From Nocardia cyriacigeorgica (GTDB lineage: Bacteria; Actinomycetota; Actinomycetes; Mycobacteriales; Mycobacteriaceae): a DNA stretch of 64,000 bases. The notes below the pieces were generated by a model, which saw only the letters and a program-made list of their open reading frames with translations, had not been told where the DNA came from and made no database searches. Each line of letters starts with the position of its first letter. Position 1 is the first letter of the stretch. Location: positions 102,547-166,546 of the forward strand of contig NZ_JARWNX010000037.1 of the NCBI RefSeq assembly GCF_029868385.1, given 5' to 3'. Positions 26,734 to 35,631 of this stretch are shown piece after piece. Both the position numbers and the translations under genes were made by a program.

Positions 26734-27080
26734 GCGAACAGCAGGGCGCCGCCGTCCCCAACGTCACCGTGGCGGCCAGCAGCAACCGATCCGGCACCAT
26801 CTCGGTCCGGGCCACCGACCAGGGGATGCCGGTGGAGATCAAGTTCGAGCGCAGCGAATACCGTTACGGCGCACAGGCTCTCGCCACCGAGATCCTGCGC
26901 CTCACCCAGCGCTCCACCGTCGCCGCCAAGGCGCGCCGCCGCGAGGTCCTCGCCGAGTCGGGCATGCCCGACGACATCCTGGACCGGCTCGGCCTGCCCA
27001 CGCGTCAGCAGGCCGTGGACGAGCTGGATCGCATCGATGACGCCGATACCGGGCAGACGAGCTGGATGAGGCCGGTATGA
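26730..27080 (+). CDS. Small protein, possibly YbaB/EbfC-like, in the secretion cassette
   Basis: This 116-residue soluble protein overlaps the peptidase stop by four bases. It contains a possible YbaB-like core (TISVRATDQGMPVEIKF then ALATEILRLTQRS), but the match is loose. It may act as a cytoplasmic chaperone or regulator for the secreted pair. No signal peptide or membrane segment is visible. Confidence 0.6.
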   Translation: MSEQQGAAVPNVTVAASSNRSGTISVRATDQGMPVEIKFERSEYRYGAQALATEILRLTQRSTVAAKARRREVLAESGMPDDILDRLGLPTRQQAVDELDRIDDADTGQTSWMRPV

Positions 27081-27150
27081 GAGATCAGCGCCCGGACGGG
27101 GCAGCCCGCGTAACCACGCCGGGCGCCCGATCATGCCGAGAGGAAACAGC

Positions 27151-27498
27151 ATGAGTGCGGAAATGGACGCCCTGGTCGCCGGGGCCACGCAGAAACTCGA
27201 GGCGCTCGAGGCCGCACTGTACGGCCTCAAGCAGGTGCGCGGGCAGTTCACCACCGAAGACGGCATGGTCAGCGCCGAGGTGAACAGCGACGGTGCGCTG
27301 GTCGGGTTGACGCTGGCGGAAACCGCCACATCGCTGCCGCCCGCCGAGGTCGCCCAGCTCATCATCTGGGCCTGCCGACAGGCCGCCGAGGACGCTGGCG
27401 GGCAGCGCTCGAACGTCGTTGCCGCACTGAACGAGTCGTTCGCACCCGAGCCGCAGGCGGCCACCGGCACCGTTGGGGGCAACCCGGATAGTGCCTGA
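27151..27498 (+). CDS. YbaB/EbfC family-like small protein
   Basis: This 115-residue protein has the YbaB/EbfC pattern: an N-terminal helix (MDALVAGATQKLEALEAAL), a beta strand pair (VSAEVNSDGALVGLTL), then a helix with VAQLIIWACRQAAEDA. In some T7SS-associated loci of actinobacteria such proteins sit beside WXG genes. It starts at ATG 27151 after GAGAGGAAA. It is last of a four-gene cassette. Confidence 0.7.
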   Translation: MSAEMDALVAGATQKLEALEAALYGLKQVRGQFTTEDGMVSAEVNSDGALVGLTLAETATSLPPAEVAQLIIWACRQAAEDAGGQRSNVVAALNESFAPEPQAATGTVGGNPDSA

Positions 27499-27524
27499 GC
27501 CAGAAGCTCGATAGGCTTCGGCAC

Positions 27525-28787
27525 ATGGCTTCTGGAGACATCGTCCCGATCGAACTCGGCCTGACCGACGGCGATCTCGTCACCCTGTGGGCACCGCGCT
27601 GGCGTGACGGTGACGACGAGTGGGAGGCGTTCCTCGGCCACGAGGACGCCCTCTATGGTTTCGAGTCCGTCGCGGAGCTGGCCGCGTTCATCCGGACCGA
27701 TTCCGATAACGATCTGGTCGACCATCCGGCATGGAAGATCGTGGCCGGACTATCGGCGGTGGAACTCGAGCCGGAGGAGAACTTCACCTTCGACCTGATC
27801 GGGGTTCCCGAGCTGGTCGCGGGCGATCCGGATGCCGAAATCGTGGCCGAACTCGAGGACACCCTCGCGATGGTCCGCAATATCGGTGAGGTGTGCGAGC
27901 TGGAGGTGGTGACCAAGTTCTTCGGCTCACATCCGGTGCTCGGCGCGCTGCCCGGCGGCATCAACGCCTTCATCGGACGCGATGGTGAAGAACTCTGGGA
28001 TCAGATCGGCGCCGCCGTCGCCAAGGACTGGGACGCCGTCGTCGACGCCATCGACTCCGTGGTGCAGTCACCGGAGGTCGACGCGGCGGCGGTGTCGGTG
28101 GCCGAGGCCGAGCTGCTCGCCGCCGAGGAGAACGTCGTCGACGCCGACGACGCGGCCGATACCGACAGCGACAGCGACTACGAGCCGGTCGACCTCACCG
28201 ACGACAGCGACGACGACGAGGAAGACGAGGACGGGGACGATTCGCTGTGGCATGAGGTCGGTATCGACCCGATCAAGATCGTCACCGGCGAGGGCACCTA
28301 CTTCACGCTGCGCTGCTACCTCGATGACGAGCCGATCTTCCTCGGCGCCAAGGGCGCGATCTCGGTCTTCGGCTCCGAGCGAGCGCTGGCCCGCTATCTG
28401 GCCGACGATCACGAACACGATCTCGCGCGGGTCAGCACCTTCGCCGATGTGCAGACCGCGGCCGTGGACGGCTCACTCGAGGTCGAGGTCACCGATGAGA
28501 ACGTCTACGTGCTGCCCGGTCTGGCCGATGATCTCGGCGACGGCCCCGAGTCCGTCGATATCGAACAGCTCGATCTCGCGGTCGAGCTGTTCACCGATGC
28601 CGCCGACTACGCCGATGACGACGCGGTGGAGCAGGGCCTCGCCCAGTCGACGCCGCTCGGTTGGTATGTCTCCTACCTGCTGAACCCCGACCCGTCCCGG
28701 ATGGCCCCGAACCCGCCGTTCACCGCCGAGGCGAAGGCCTGGCGGGACCTGGAACGCAATTTCGAGGCCCGGCTCGACCAGAAGTGA
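27525..28787 (+). CDS. Conserved acidic protein (Rv3311-like)
   Basis: This is a 420-residue cytosolic protein, the same length as Rv3311, and it lies at the matching position before add. It is very acidic, with a run of Asp/Glu/Ser (about residues 206-240) that divides two globular halves of similar fold (compare WEAFLGHEDALYGFESVAELAAF with IFLGAKGAISVFGSERALARYL). It has sometimes been called primosomal, without proof. TAGGCT lies seven bases before ATG 27525, so it is leaderless. I do not know its function. Confidence 0.8.
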   Translation: MASGDIVPIELGLTDGDLVTLWAPRWRDGDDEWEAFLGHEDALYGFESVAELAAFIRTDSDNDLVDHPAWKIVAGLSAVELEPEENFTFDLIGVPELVAGDPDAEIVAELEDTLAMVRNIGEVCELEVVTKFFGSHPVLGALPGGINAFIGRDGEELWDQIGAAVAKDWDAVVDAIDSVVQSPEVDAAAVSVAEAELLAAEENVVDADDAADTDSDSDYEPVDLTDDSDDDEEDEDGDDSLWHEVGIDPIKIVTGEGTYFTLRCYLDDEPIFLGAKGAISVFGSERALARYLADDHEHDLARVSTFADVQTAAVDGSLEVEVTDENVYVLPGLADDLGDGPESVDIEQLDLAVELFTDAADYADDDAVEQGLAQSTPLGWYVSYLLNPDPSRMAPNPPFTAEAKAWRDLERNFEARLDQK

Positions 28788-28793
28788 TCGGGA

Positions 28794-28834
28794 CCGGCTG
28801 AACCGGGTATCAGTCCGATACCCGGTTCAGCCGG
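28794..28834. terminator. 18-bp perfect hairpin overlapping a gene's 3' end
   Basis: The arms at 28794-28811 and 28817-28834 are perfectly complementary (core GAACCGGGTATC / GATACCCGGTTC) with a five-base loop. One arm and the loop lie within the last codons and stop of the minus-strand thioesterase gene (ends 28810), so its C-terminal codons are part of a bidirectional terminator. Confidence 0.75.
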
Positions 28835-29538
28835 ATCCAGATCTGCTCGGCCCGTCCGAGCAGCCGACCGTCGGCGCCGTAGACGGCCGTGGACGCGAAC
28901 GCCTTGCGTCCCTGTTCGCCCTGATCGGCTCCGACCACGACGCATTCCTCTCCCACTGCCGGTAGATCGAACACCTTCGCGGTCATCGAGCCGAGCAAGG
29001 CTGGGCGCTCCAGCATCTGCGGTAGCGCCCAGCCACCCGGGCAGTCCATCGCGGCCCACAGCACGGTTTCGTCGAGCGGTATCGAGTCCGCCGGCACCCA
29101 CGGCGCCGCCACCACGCCTTCCCGGACCGTGCCGGGCGCGAGCCGCAGCCCATCCGGTCGGGCGGTTCCGCAGACGAAGCAGTACCGGAACATCTCACTG
29201 TCGTTCGTGTACGCGGCGGAGGCCTGTCGGGCGTCATCGAAAGTGACGGCCGCGGGCACATCACGTTCGAAGGTTCCCTCCGAGGACACCGCGATGACCG
29301 TGTGATCGTCGTAGAGCAGGCCCTCACGCAGGACCAGCGGAACATCCAGCGGTGCGGGGGCGCGCAACATGACCCGCGTCGGCGGTGCGCTGGAACCGCT
29401 CGATGTCCCATTGCCCGTATCCGCTCGCCCGGCCTCGGCCGAATCATGCCGCTGAGCCGCGATCAACCCGGCCACATAACCACCATTGCCCGAGTCGGCG
29501 GGGCCATTGAACCGGCGAGCAATCCGCAAATCCGTCAC
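28810..29538 (-). CDS. Hotdog-fold thioesterase-like protein
   Basis: This 242-residue protein has the thioesterase-type motif YCFVCGTARPDGLRL (compare CFVCG..NP.GL in acyl-CoA thioesterases) and ALWAAMDCPGGW/TAKVFDLPAVGEECVVVG-type strands. Two hotdog halves are plausible. It may hydrolyse an acyl-CoA, but the substrate is unknown. TAGGTT lies six bases before GTG 29538. It follows add on the same strand. Confidence 0.7.
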   Translation of the reverse strand: MTDLRIARRFNGPADSGNGGYVAGLIAAQRHDSAEAGRADTGNGTSSGSSAPPTRVMLRAPAPLDVPLVLREGLLYDDHTVIAVSSEGTFERDVPAAVTFDDARQASAAYTNDSEMFRYCFVCGTARPDGLRLAPGTVREGVVAAPWVPADSIPLDETVLWAAMDCPGGWALPQMLERPALLGSMTAKVFDLPAVGEECVVVGADQGEQGRKAFASTAVYGADGRLLGRAEQIWIRLNRVSD

Positions 29539-29650
29539 CGATCCAACCTAAACCGGTGCCGTCCACCCCGGACATCGCCCCGGCCGGACGGTGTCGGCGA
29601 GCAGTACGCCGAGACTCAGCCGGGTCGCGTGAACACCGACCGACGCACAC

Positions 29651-30748
29651 CTAGCCGAGCAGCACCGCGTAGCCGGGCTTGATGATGTCGTCGATGATGC
29701 GCAGCCGGTCCGGGAACGGGATGAACGCCGACTTCATCGCATTGATGGTGAAGCGCTCCAGATCGCTCCACCCGTAGCCGAAGGTGTCGACCAGTTTGAG
29801 CATCTCCGCGCTCATCGTGGTGTCGCTCATCAGGCGATTGTCGGTATTGACGGTGACGCGGAAGCGCAGCCGGGCCAGCAGATCGAACGGATGCTTGTCG
29901 AGCGAGGGCACCGCGCCGGTCTGCACATTCGACGATGGACACAGCTCGAGCGGGATTCGCATATCGCGTACATAGTTGGCGACCAGCCCGAGCTTCGCCT
30001 CCTCGACCGCGCCGGGCACATGGATGTCGTCGGTGATGCGCACGCCGTGGCCGAGGCGATCGCAACCGCAGAACGCCAGCGCCTCGTGGATGGACGGCAG
30101 ACCGAACGCCTCACCCGCGTGAATCGTGAAGTGGGCGTGATTGACCCGCAGGTATTCGAAGGCGTCCAGATGCCTGGTGGGCGGGTAACCGGCTTCGGCG
30201 CCGGCGATATCGAATCCGCCGACGCCGAGGTGCCGGAATCGCACCGCGAGTTCGGCGATCTCACGGGAGCGGGCCGCATGCCGCATGGCCGTCAGCAGGC
30301 AGATCACCACGATGGGTGTGCCCGCCTCGGCGGCGGCCGCCTCGCCTTCGCGGAATCCGGCCAGCGTGTGCTCGACCACCTCGTCGAGGGTCAGGCCGCG
30401 TTCCAGATGCTGTTCGGGCGCGAACCGCACCTCGGCGTAGACCACGCCGTCGGCGGCCAGATCCGCCACGCATTCGCGGGCCACCCGCCGCAGCCCCTCC
30501 GGGGTCTGCATGACGGCGACGGTATGGGTGAAGGTTTCCAGATAGCGTTCCAGCGAACCGCTGTCGGCGGCCTCGCGGAACCAGACGGCCAAGGTGTCGG
30601 CGTCGGCGGCGGGTAGCTGGTCGTAGCCGCAGTCGGCGGCGAGTTCGAGCACCGTGGCGGGGCGCAGACCACCATCGAGGTGATCGTGCAACAACGCCTT
30701 CGGCGCCTGGCGGATCGAGGCGAGAGTCAAGGGCATCGGTCCAGTCAT
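29651..30748 (-). CDS. add: Adenosine deaminase
   Basis: This is a zinc enzyme that converts adenosine to inosine. It has 365 residues, the same length as Rv3313c. The metal site is [10 protein letters not shown] at the N-terminus and HAGEAFG in the middle, with the catalytic Glu in AGEA. The final zinc-binding segment reads [12 protein letters not shown], where the usual DDP is DNR, a small departure but common in this subgroup. TACCGT lies six bases before ATG 30748. It is part of the add-deoA-cdd salvage arrangement. Confidence 0.93.
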   Translation of the reverse strand: MTGPMPLTLASIRQAPKALLHDHLDGGLRPATVLELAADCGYDQLPAADADTLAVWFREAADSGSLERYLETFTHTVAVMQTPEGLRRVARECVADLAADGVVYAEVRFAPEQHLERGLTLDEVVEHTLAGFREGEAAAAEAGTPIVVICLLTAMRHAARSREIAELAVRFRHLGVGGFDIAGAEAGYPPTRHLDAFEYLRVNHAHFTIHAGEAFGLPSIHEALAFCGCDRLGHGVRITDDIHVPGAVEEAKLGLVANYVRDMRIPLELCPSSNVQTGAVPSLDKHPFDLLARLRFRVTVNTDNRLMSDTTMSAEMLKLVDTFGYGWSDLERFTINAMKSAFIPFPDRLRIIDDIIKPGYAVLLG

Positions 30749-30946
30749 GTCCTGACGGTAGCCGCACCGCGCCGAATCGGCAGCGGAGTCGATACGTGGT
30801 GACGATCTCGTTGCGGACCGACGCGGAGTTCGCTGCGCGGCGGGCCACCGAATCCGCGTCCCGTGTCGATGACGGCACCGAGCCGCCCGCCCGGCGCAAG
30901 TCAGACCGGCCCCGGCTCACGATCGGTCGGCGCCCAGGCCCGCCTA

Positions 30947-32248
30947 TCAGCTGGGCGCCCGCACCCCGATCCGGTCGAGGATCAGTGGGGCGGGGCCGGT
31001 CGAAGGCGCCTCCCCGATCGTCATCGCCTCGGCCGCCGCCGCGAGCGCGCCGGGGAAGGCGTCGGGCGTGTCGGTGTGCAAGGTCAGCAAGGGACTCCCG
31101 GCGTACACCGTATCGCCCGGCCGGGCATGGATCTCCACACCCGCGCCCGCCTGCACCGGCGCGCCCTGTGTGGCCCGGCCCGCGCCCAGACGCCAGGCCG
31201 CCAGACCGACGCCCATCGCATCGAGCCGGGTGAGCACGCCGTCGTGATCGGCGCACACGGTCTCGGTGTGCATCGCCCGCGGCAGCGGCGCGTCCGGGTC
31301 GCCGCCCTGGGCGCGGATCATCGCCTTCCAGTGGTCCATGGCCCGGCCATCGATGAGCGCGGCGGCGGGATCGGCGTGGACACCGGCCAGCTCGAGCATC
31401 TCTCCGGCCAGCGTCAATGTCAGCTCGACGACATCGGCGGGTCCGCCGCCCGCCAGCACCTCGATCGACTCCGCGACTTCGAGGGCATTGCCCGCGGTGC
31501 GGCCGAGCGGGGTATCCATGCCGGTCAGCAGGGCCACCGTGCGCACACCGGCGTCCTGCCCCAACTCGACCATCGCGGTGGCCAGCGCACGAGCGTCGTC
31601 GATGTTCTTCATGAAGGCGCCCGCGCCCACCTTCACGTCCAGCACCAGCCCGCCGGTGCCCTCGGCGATCTTCTTGCTCATGATCGAGCTGGCGATCAGC
31701 GGAATGGATTCGACCGTCCCGGTGACATCGCGCAGTGCGTAGAGCCGTTTATCGGCGGGCGCGAGGTCGGCGCCGGCCGCGCACACCACCGCACCGATGG
31801 CCGGATCGGCGAGGATCTCCCGCATCCGCGATACCGGGATATCGGCCTGCCAGCCCGGTATGGATTCGAGTTTGTCCAGGGTCCCGCCGGTGTGGCCGAG
31901 CCCGCGCCCGGACAACTGCGGCACCGCAACCCCGCAGGCCGCGACCAACGGCGCCAACGGCAGGGTGATCTTGTCGCCGACGCCGCCGGTGGAGTGCTTG
32001 TCCACGGCCGGGCGGGGCAGATCGGTGAAGTCGAGGCGGCGGCCCGAATCGATCATGGCCGCGGTCCAGCGCGCCGTCTCGCGCCGCGTCATCCCCCGCC
32101 ACAGCACCGCCATGGCCAACGCCGACATCTGCTCATCGGCCACCTCCCCACGGGTGAATGCGTCGATCACCCAATCGATCTGCTGATCGGAGAGCTGGCC
32201 GCCGTCACGTTTGGTGGTGATGATGGATACCGCGTCCAATGCCGTCAC
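30947..32248 (-). CDS. deoA: Thymidine phosphorylase
   Basis: This enzyme cleaves thymidine and deoxyuridine with phosphate to base and deoxyribose-1-phosphate. It has 433 residues from GTG 32248. The phosphate-binding and catalytic motifs are KHSTGGVGDK and SGRGLGHTGGTLDKLESIPG, with the C-terminal domain containing LGAGRATQGAPVQ. It lies 44 bases after cdd on the same strand and probably shares its transcript. The upstream frame to 32437 overlaps cdd and is not coding. Confidence 0.93.
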   Translation of the reverse strand: MTALDAVSIITTKRDGGQLSDQQIDWVIDAFTRGEVADEQMSALAMAVLWRGMTRRETARWTAAMIDSGRRLDFTDLPRPAVDKHSTGGVGDKITLPLAPLVAACGVAVPQLSGRGLGHTGGTLDKLESIPGWQADIPVSRMREILADPAIGAVVCAAGADLAPADKRLYALRDVTGTVESIPLIASSIMSKKIAEGTGGLVLDVKVGAGAFMKNIDDARALATAMVELGQDAGVRTVALLTGMDTPLGRTAGNALEVAESIEVLAGGGPADVVELTLTLAGEMLELAGVHADPAAALIDGRAMDHWKAMIRAQGGDPDAPLPRAMHTETVCADHDGVLTRLDAMGVGLAAWRLGAGRATQGAPVQAGAGVEIHARPGDTVYAGSPLLTLHTDTPDAFPGALAAAAEAMTIGEAPSTGPAPLILDRIGVRAPS

Positions 32249-32292
32249 GACGCCAGTCTGGCACTCGATCGTCGATACCGAGCGGCGGCGCC

Positions 32293-32700
32293 TCAGCCGC
32301 TCGCCTGCCCGGCCTCCAGATCGTCGGGACCGAACGCGTCCGGCAGCAGCTCCCCCAACCGCACCGGCCCCCGCGGATGATCCACCAGTAGCCCCGCTCC
32401 ACCGAACTCGTAGAGCACCTGACGGCACCGTCCGCACGGCATCAGGATTTCGCCGCGAGAATCGGTCACGGATAGGGCCAGCAAGCGGCCCCCACCACCA
32501 CTTTGAAAGTTACCGACGAGTACACATTCGGCACATAGGCCCAGTCCGTATGAGACATTTTCCACATTGCAACCGCTCACAATTCTGCCGTCCGCACAGA
32601 GAGCCGCCGCGCCGACCGGAAACCGCGAGTATGGCGCATACGCATGGCGCATAACTCCAATTGCATTGCCACGCAGGACTTTCCAGTCGATTTCGGCCAT
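32293..32700 (-). CDS. cdd: Cytidine deaminase
   Basis: This is a 135-residue tetrameric zinc enzyme that converts cytidine to uridine. The motif CNVENVSYGLGLCAE holds the catalytic Glu and a zinc Cys, and PCGRCRQ supplies two more Cys. AGGAGG lies eight bases before ATG 32700. It is the first gene of the cdd-deoA unit and is divergent from sdhC, with an IdeR-like box between them. Confidence 0.93.
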   Translation of the reverse strand: MAEIDWKVLRGNAIGVMRHAYAPYSRFPVGAAALCADGRIVSGCNVENVSYGLGLCAECVLVGNFQSGGGGRLLALSVTDSRGEILMPCGRCRQVLYEFGGAGLLVDHPRGPVRLGELLPDAFGPDDLEAGQASG

Positions 32701-33012
32701 CCCGAACCCTCCTCGAACCGGCCGCACCAGGGCATGGGCGGACCACCGCACAACCCCTCCCCCACCGAGAAAGGTAACCCTAACCTAGCGGAAATGCACG
32801 CAACGCGCGGCACGCCGAATTAGTTCCGCGATTCGGAGAGGATTAGAGTCCACAACAGATCGGTTCAGGTTCCCGGCGGCGGGCCGGAGCGCAGCCACTG
32901 GCAAGAAAACGCCTGGCGGCCGCGGGCTGGTTTTCCACCGGATTTCCGGCTCGAAGCGCTGGCGTCGGATCTGCGACCGGGTCCATCAACGACGTTGGAG
33001 GCACCGCACTCT
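32701..33012. other. 312-bp divergent region between cdd and sdhC
   Basis: No gene is seen. It contains the IdeR/DtxR-like box at 32770-32788 and GGAGG (32997-33001) before the sdhC start. Confidence 0.6.
32770..32788. promoter_or_regulatory. IdeR/DtxR-like iron box
   Basis: Read on the minus strand, CTAGGTTAGGGTTACCTTT matches the IdeR consensus TTAGGTTAGGCTAACCTAA at 14 of 19 positions, including the core AGGTTAGG. It lies 70 bases upstream of cdd and 225 upstream of sdhC. It suggests iron-dependent control of one or both operons; succinate dehydrogenase is iron-rich. Confidence 0.6.
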
Positions 33013-33411
33013 ATGACCACGATAGAAGCTCCGGCACAGCCGAAGCGGAAGACGCTGTACCGAGGCGACCCCGGAATGTGGTCCTGGGCGCTGCACCGGA
33101 TCACCGGCGTCACCGTTTTCTTCTTCCTCTTCGTCCATGTTCTGGACACCGCCCTGGTGCGCGTCAGCCCCGCCGTCTACGACGACGCGATCGAGACCTA
33201 CAAGACTCCGATCGTCGCGCTCATGGAGATGGGCCTGGTCTTCTGCGTACTGTTCCACGCGCTCAACGGTGTGCGAGTGATCCTGGTGGACTTCTGGTCC
33301 AAGGGACCGCGCTACCAGCGCCAGATGCTCTGGGGCATCATCGGCCTGGTTGTCGTGCTACTCGTGCCCGCCGTCGGTCGGATGTTCTACCTACTGTTCA
33401 CGGAGCACTGA
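33013..33411 (+). CDS. sdhC: Succinate dehydrogenase, cytochrome b556 subunit
   Basis: This 132-residue membrane anchor has three hydrophobic helices and His residues likely to bind haem or quinone (ALHRITGV, VHVLD, FHALNGVRV). The start is ATG 33013 with GGAGG about 12 bases upstream; TTG 32995 is an alternative. It is first in the sdhCDAB operon, matching Rv3316-Rv3319. Confidence 0.93.
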   Translation: MTTIEAPAQPKRKTLYRGDPGMWSWALHRITGVTVFFFLFVHVLDTALVRVSPAVYDDAIETYKTPIVALMEMGLVFCVLFHALNGVRVILVDFWSKGPRYQRQMLWGIIGLVVVLLVPAVGRMFYLLFTEH

Positions 33412-33416
33412 TAAAT

Positions 33417-33848
33417 ATGAGCGCACCTGTACTCGGCAAGTCGTACGACCGCCCGGCGAGCCTGGATCTGCCCCGCTCCCCGCGCGCCCGCGCCAACAGC
33501 AATTTCGAGAAGTACGCGTGGCTGTTCATGCGCTTCTCCGGCCTGGCGCTGATCGTGCTCGTCCTCGGCCATATGTCGATCATGCTGCTGCTCGACGGCG
33601 GTGTGAAGCGGCTGAACTTCGCGTTCGTCGCGGGTCGCTGGGCCAGCCCGTTCTGGCAGATCTGGGACCTGACCATGCTCTGGTTGGCCCAGCTGCACGG
33701 TGGCAACGGACTGCGCACCGTGATCGCGGACTACTCCCGCAAGGACTCGACCCGCTTCTGGCTGAACACGCTGCTGGTGCTGTCGATGATCCTGGTCATG
33801 GGCGTCGGCACCTACGTCATCTTCACCTTCGACCCCAACATCAGTTAG
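33417..33848 (+). CDS. sdhD: Succinate dehydrogenase, membrane anchor subunit
   Basis: This 143-residue protein has three membrane helices and a conserved QLHGGNGLRTVI segment at the haem/quinone site. It starts five bases after the sdhC stop. It works with SdhC to anchor SdhAB and pass electrons to quinone. Confidence 0.92.
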   Translation: MSAPVLGKSYDRPASLDLPRSPRARANSNFEKYAWLFMRFSGLALIVLVLGHMSIMLLLDGGVKRLNFAFVAGRWASPFWQIWDLTMLWLAQLHGGNGLRTVIADYSRKDSTRFWLNTLLVLSMILVMGVGTYVIFTFDPNIS

Positions 33849-33864
33849 GAACAGGCCACCTCCG

Positions 33865-35631
33865 ATGAGTGAATCCCGGATTCAGGAGCACCGCTACGAC
33901 GTCGTCATCGTCGGCGCCGGTGGCGCGGGTATGCGTGCGGCGATCGAGGCCGGGCCCCGGGCGCGCACCGCGGTGCTGACCAAGCTGTACCCCACCCGCA
34001 GCCATACCGGCGCGGCGCAGGGCGGCATGTGCGCGGCGCTGGCCAACGTCGAAGAGGACAACTGGGAGTGGCACACCTTCGACACCGTCAAGGGTGGTGA
34101 CTACATCGTCGACCAGGACGCCGCCGAGATCATGGCCAAGGAGGCCATCGATGCGGTGCTCGACCTGGAGAAGATGGGTCTGCCGTTCAACCGCACCCCC
34201 GAGGGCAAGATCGACCAGCGCCGTTTCGGTGGTCACACCCGCGATCACGGTAAGGCCCCGGTCCGCCGGGCCTGCTACGCCGCCGACCGCACCGGCCACA
34301 TGATCCTGCAAACGCTGTACCAGAACTGCGTCAAGCACGACGTCGAGTTCTACAACGAGTTCTACGCCCTCGACCTGGTGCTCACCGAGACCGATCGCGG
34401 TCCCGTCGCCACCGGCATCGTGGCCTACGAGCTGGCCACCGGACAGCTGCACGTCTTCCACGCCAAGTCGATCGTGTTCGCCACCGGCGGTTCGGGCCGG
34501 ATGTACAAGACCACCTCGAACGCGCACACGCTGACCGGCGACGGTATGGCCATCGTGTTCCGCAAGGGCCTGCCGCTCGAGGACATGGAGTTCCACCAGT
34601 TCCACCCGACAGGCCTGGCTGGTCTCGGCATCCTCATCTCCGAGGCGGTCCGCGGTGAGGGTGGCATCCTGCGCAACGCCGACGGCGAGCGCTTCATGGA
34701 ACGCTATGCCCCCACCATCAAGGACCTCGCGCCGCGCGATATCGTCGCCCGCTCGATGGTGCTCGAGGTGCTCGAGGGCCGTGGCGCCGGACCGAACAAG
34801 GATTACGTCTACATCGACGTGACCCACCTCGGCGAGGACGTGCTCGAGGAGAAGCTGCCCGATATCACCGAGTTCTCCCGCACCTACCTCGGTGTGGACC
34901 CGGTAAAGGAACTGGTGCCGGTGTTCCCGACCTGTCACTACGTGATGGGCGGTATCCCGACCAGGATCCGCGGTGAGGTGCTGCGCAACAACACCGATAT
35001 CGTCCCCGGCCTGTACGCCGCGGGCGAATGCGCCTGCGTGTCGGTACACGGCGCCAACCGCCTCGGCACCAACTCGCTGCTCGACATCAACGTCTTCGGC
35101 CGCCGCGCCGGCATCGCCGCCGCCGAGTACGCCGAGCGCACCGAGTTCGTCGATATGCCGGAGAACCCGGCGCAGATGGTGCAGGACTGGCTGGCGCTGA
35201 TCCTGTCCGATCACGGCAACGAGCGCGTCGCCGATATCCGCACCGAACTTCAGCGGTCGATGGACAACAACGCCTCGGTGTTCCGCACCGAGGACACGCT
35301 CAAGCAGGCCCTCACCGATATCCACGCGCTCAAGGAGCGTTATGCGCGGATCACGGTGCAGGACAAGGGCAAGCGCTACAACAGCGATCTGCTCGAGGCC
35401 GTGGAACTCGGCTTCCTGCTCGAGCTGGCCGAGGTCACCGTGGTCGGCGCGCTCAACCGCAAGGAATCGCGCGGCGGCCACGCCCGCGAGGACTACCCGG
35501 ATCGCGACGACGTGAACTTCATGCGCCACACCATGGCCTACAAGGAGGGTGCGGACCTCATCTCCGATATCCGCCTCGACTTCAAACCGGTGGTGCAGAC
35601 CCGTTACGAGCCGATGGAGCGTAAGTACTGA
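33865..35631 (+). CDS. sdhA: Succinate dehydrogenase flavoprotein subunit
   Basis: This 588-residue FAD subunit oxidises succinate to fumarate. The FAD-binding motif is VIVGAGGAGMRAA, the covalent-FAD His is in RSHTGAAQGGM, and the active-site region is HQFHPTGLAG and HGANRLGTNSLLD. Its stop overlaps the sdhB start by one base. A long open frame on the opposite strand is an artefact of codon bias. Confidence 0.97.
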   Translation: MSESRIQEHRYDVVIVGAGGAGMRAAIEAGPRARTAVLTKLYPTRSHTGAAQGGMCAALANVEEDNWEWHTFDTVKGGDYIVDQDAAEIMAKEAIDAVLDLEKMGLPFNRTPEGKIDQRRFGGHTRDHGKAPVRRACYAADRTGHMILQTLYQNCVKHDVEFYNEFYALDLVLTETDRGPVATGIVAYELATGQLHVFHAKSIVFATGGSGRMYKTTSNAHTLTGDGMAIVFRKGLPLEDMEFHQFHPTGLAGLGILISEAVRGEGGILRNADGERFMERYAPTIKDLAPRDIVARSMVLEVLEGRGAGPNKDYVYIDVTHLGEDVLEEKLPDITEFSRTYLGVDPVKELVPVFPTCHYVMGGIPTRIRGEVLRNNTDIVPGLYAAGECACVSVHGANRLGTNSLLDINVFGRRAGIAAAEYAERTEFVDMPENPAQMVQDWLALILSDHGNERVADIRTELQRSMDNNASVFRTEDTLKQALTDIHALKERYARITVQDKGKRYNSDLLEAVELGFLLELAEVTVVGALNRKESRGGHAREDYPDRDDVNFMRHTMAYKEGADLISDIRLDFKPVVQTRYEPMERKY

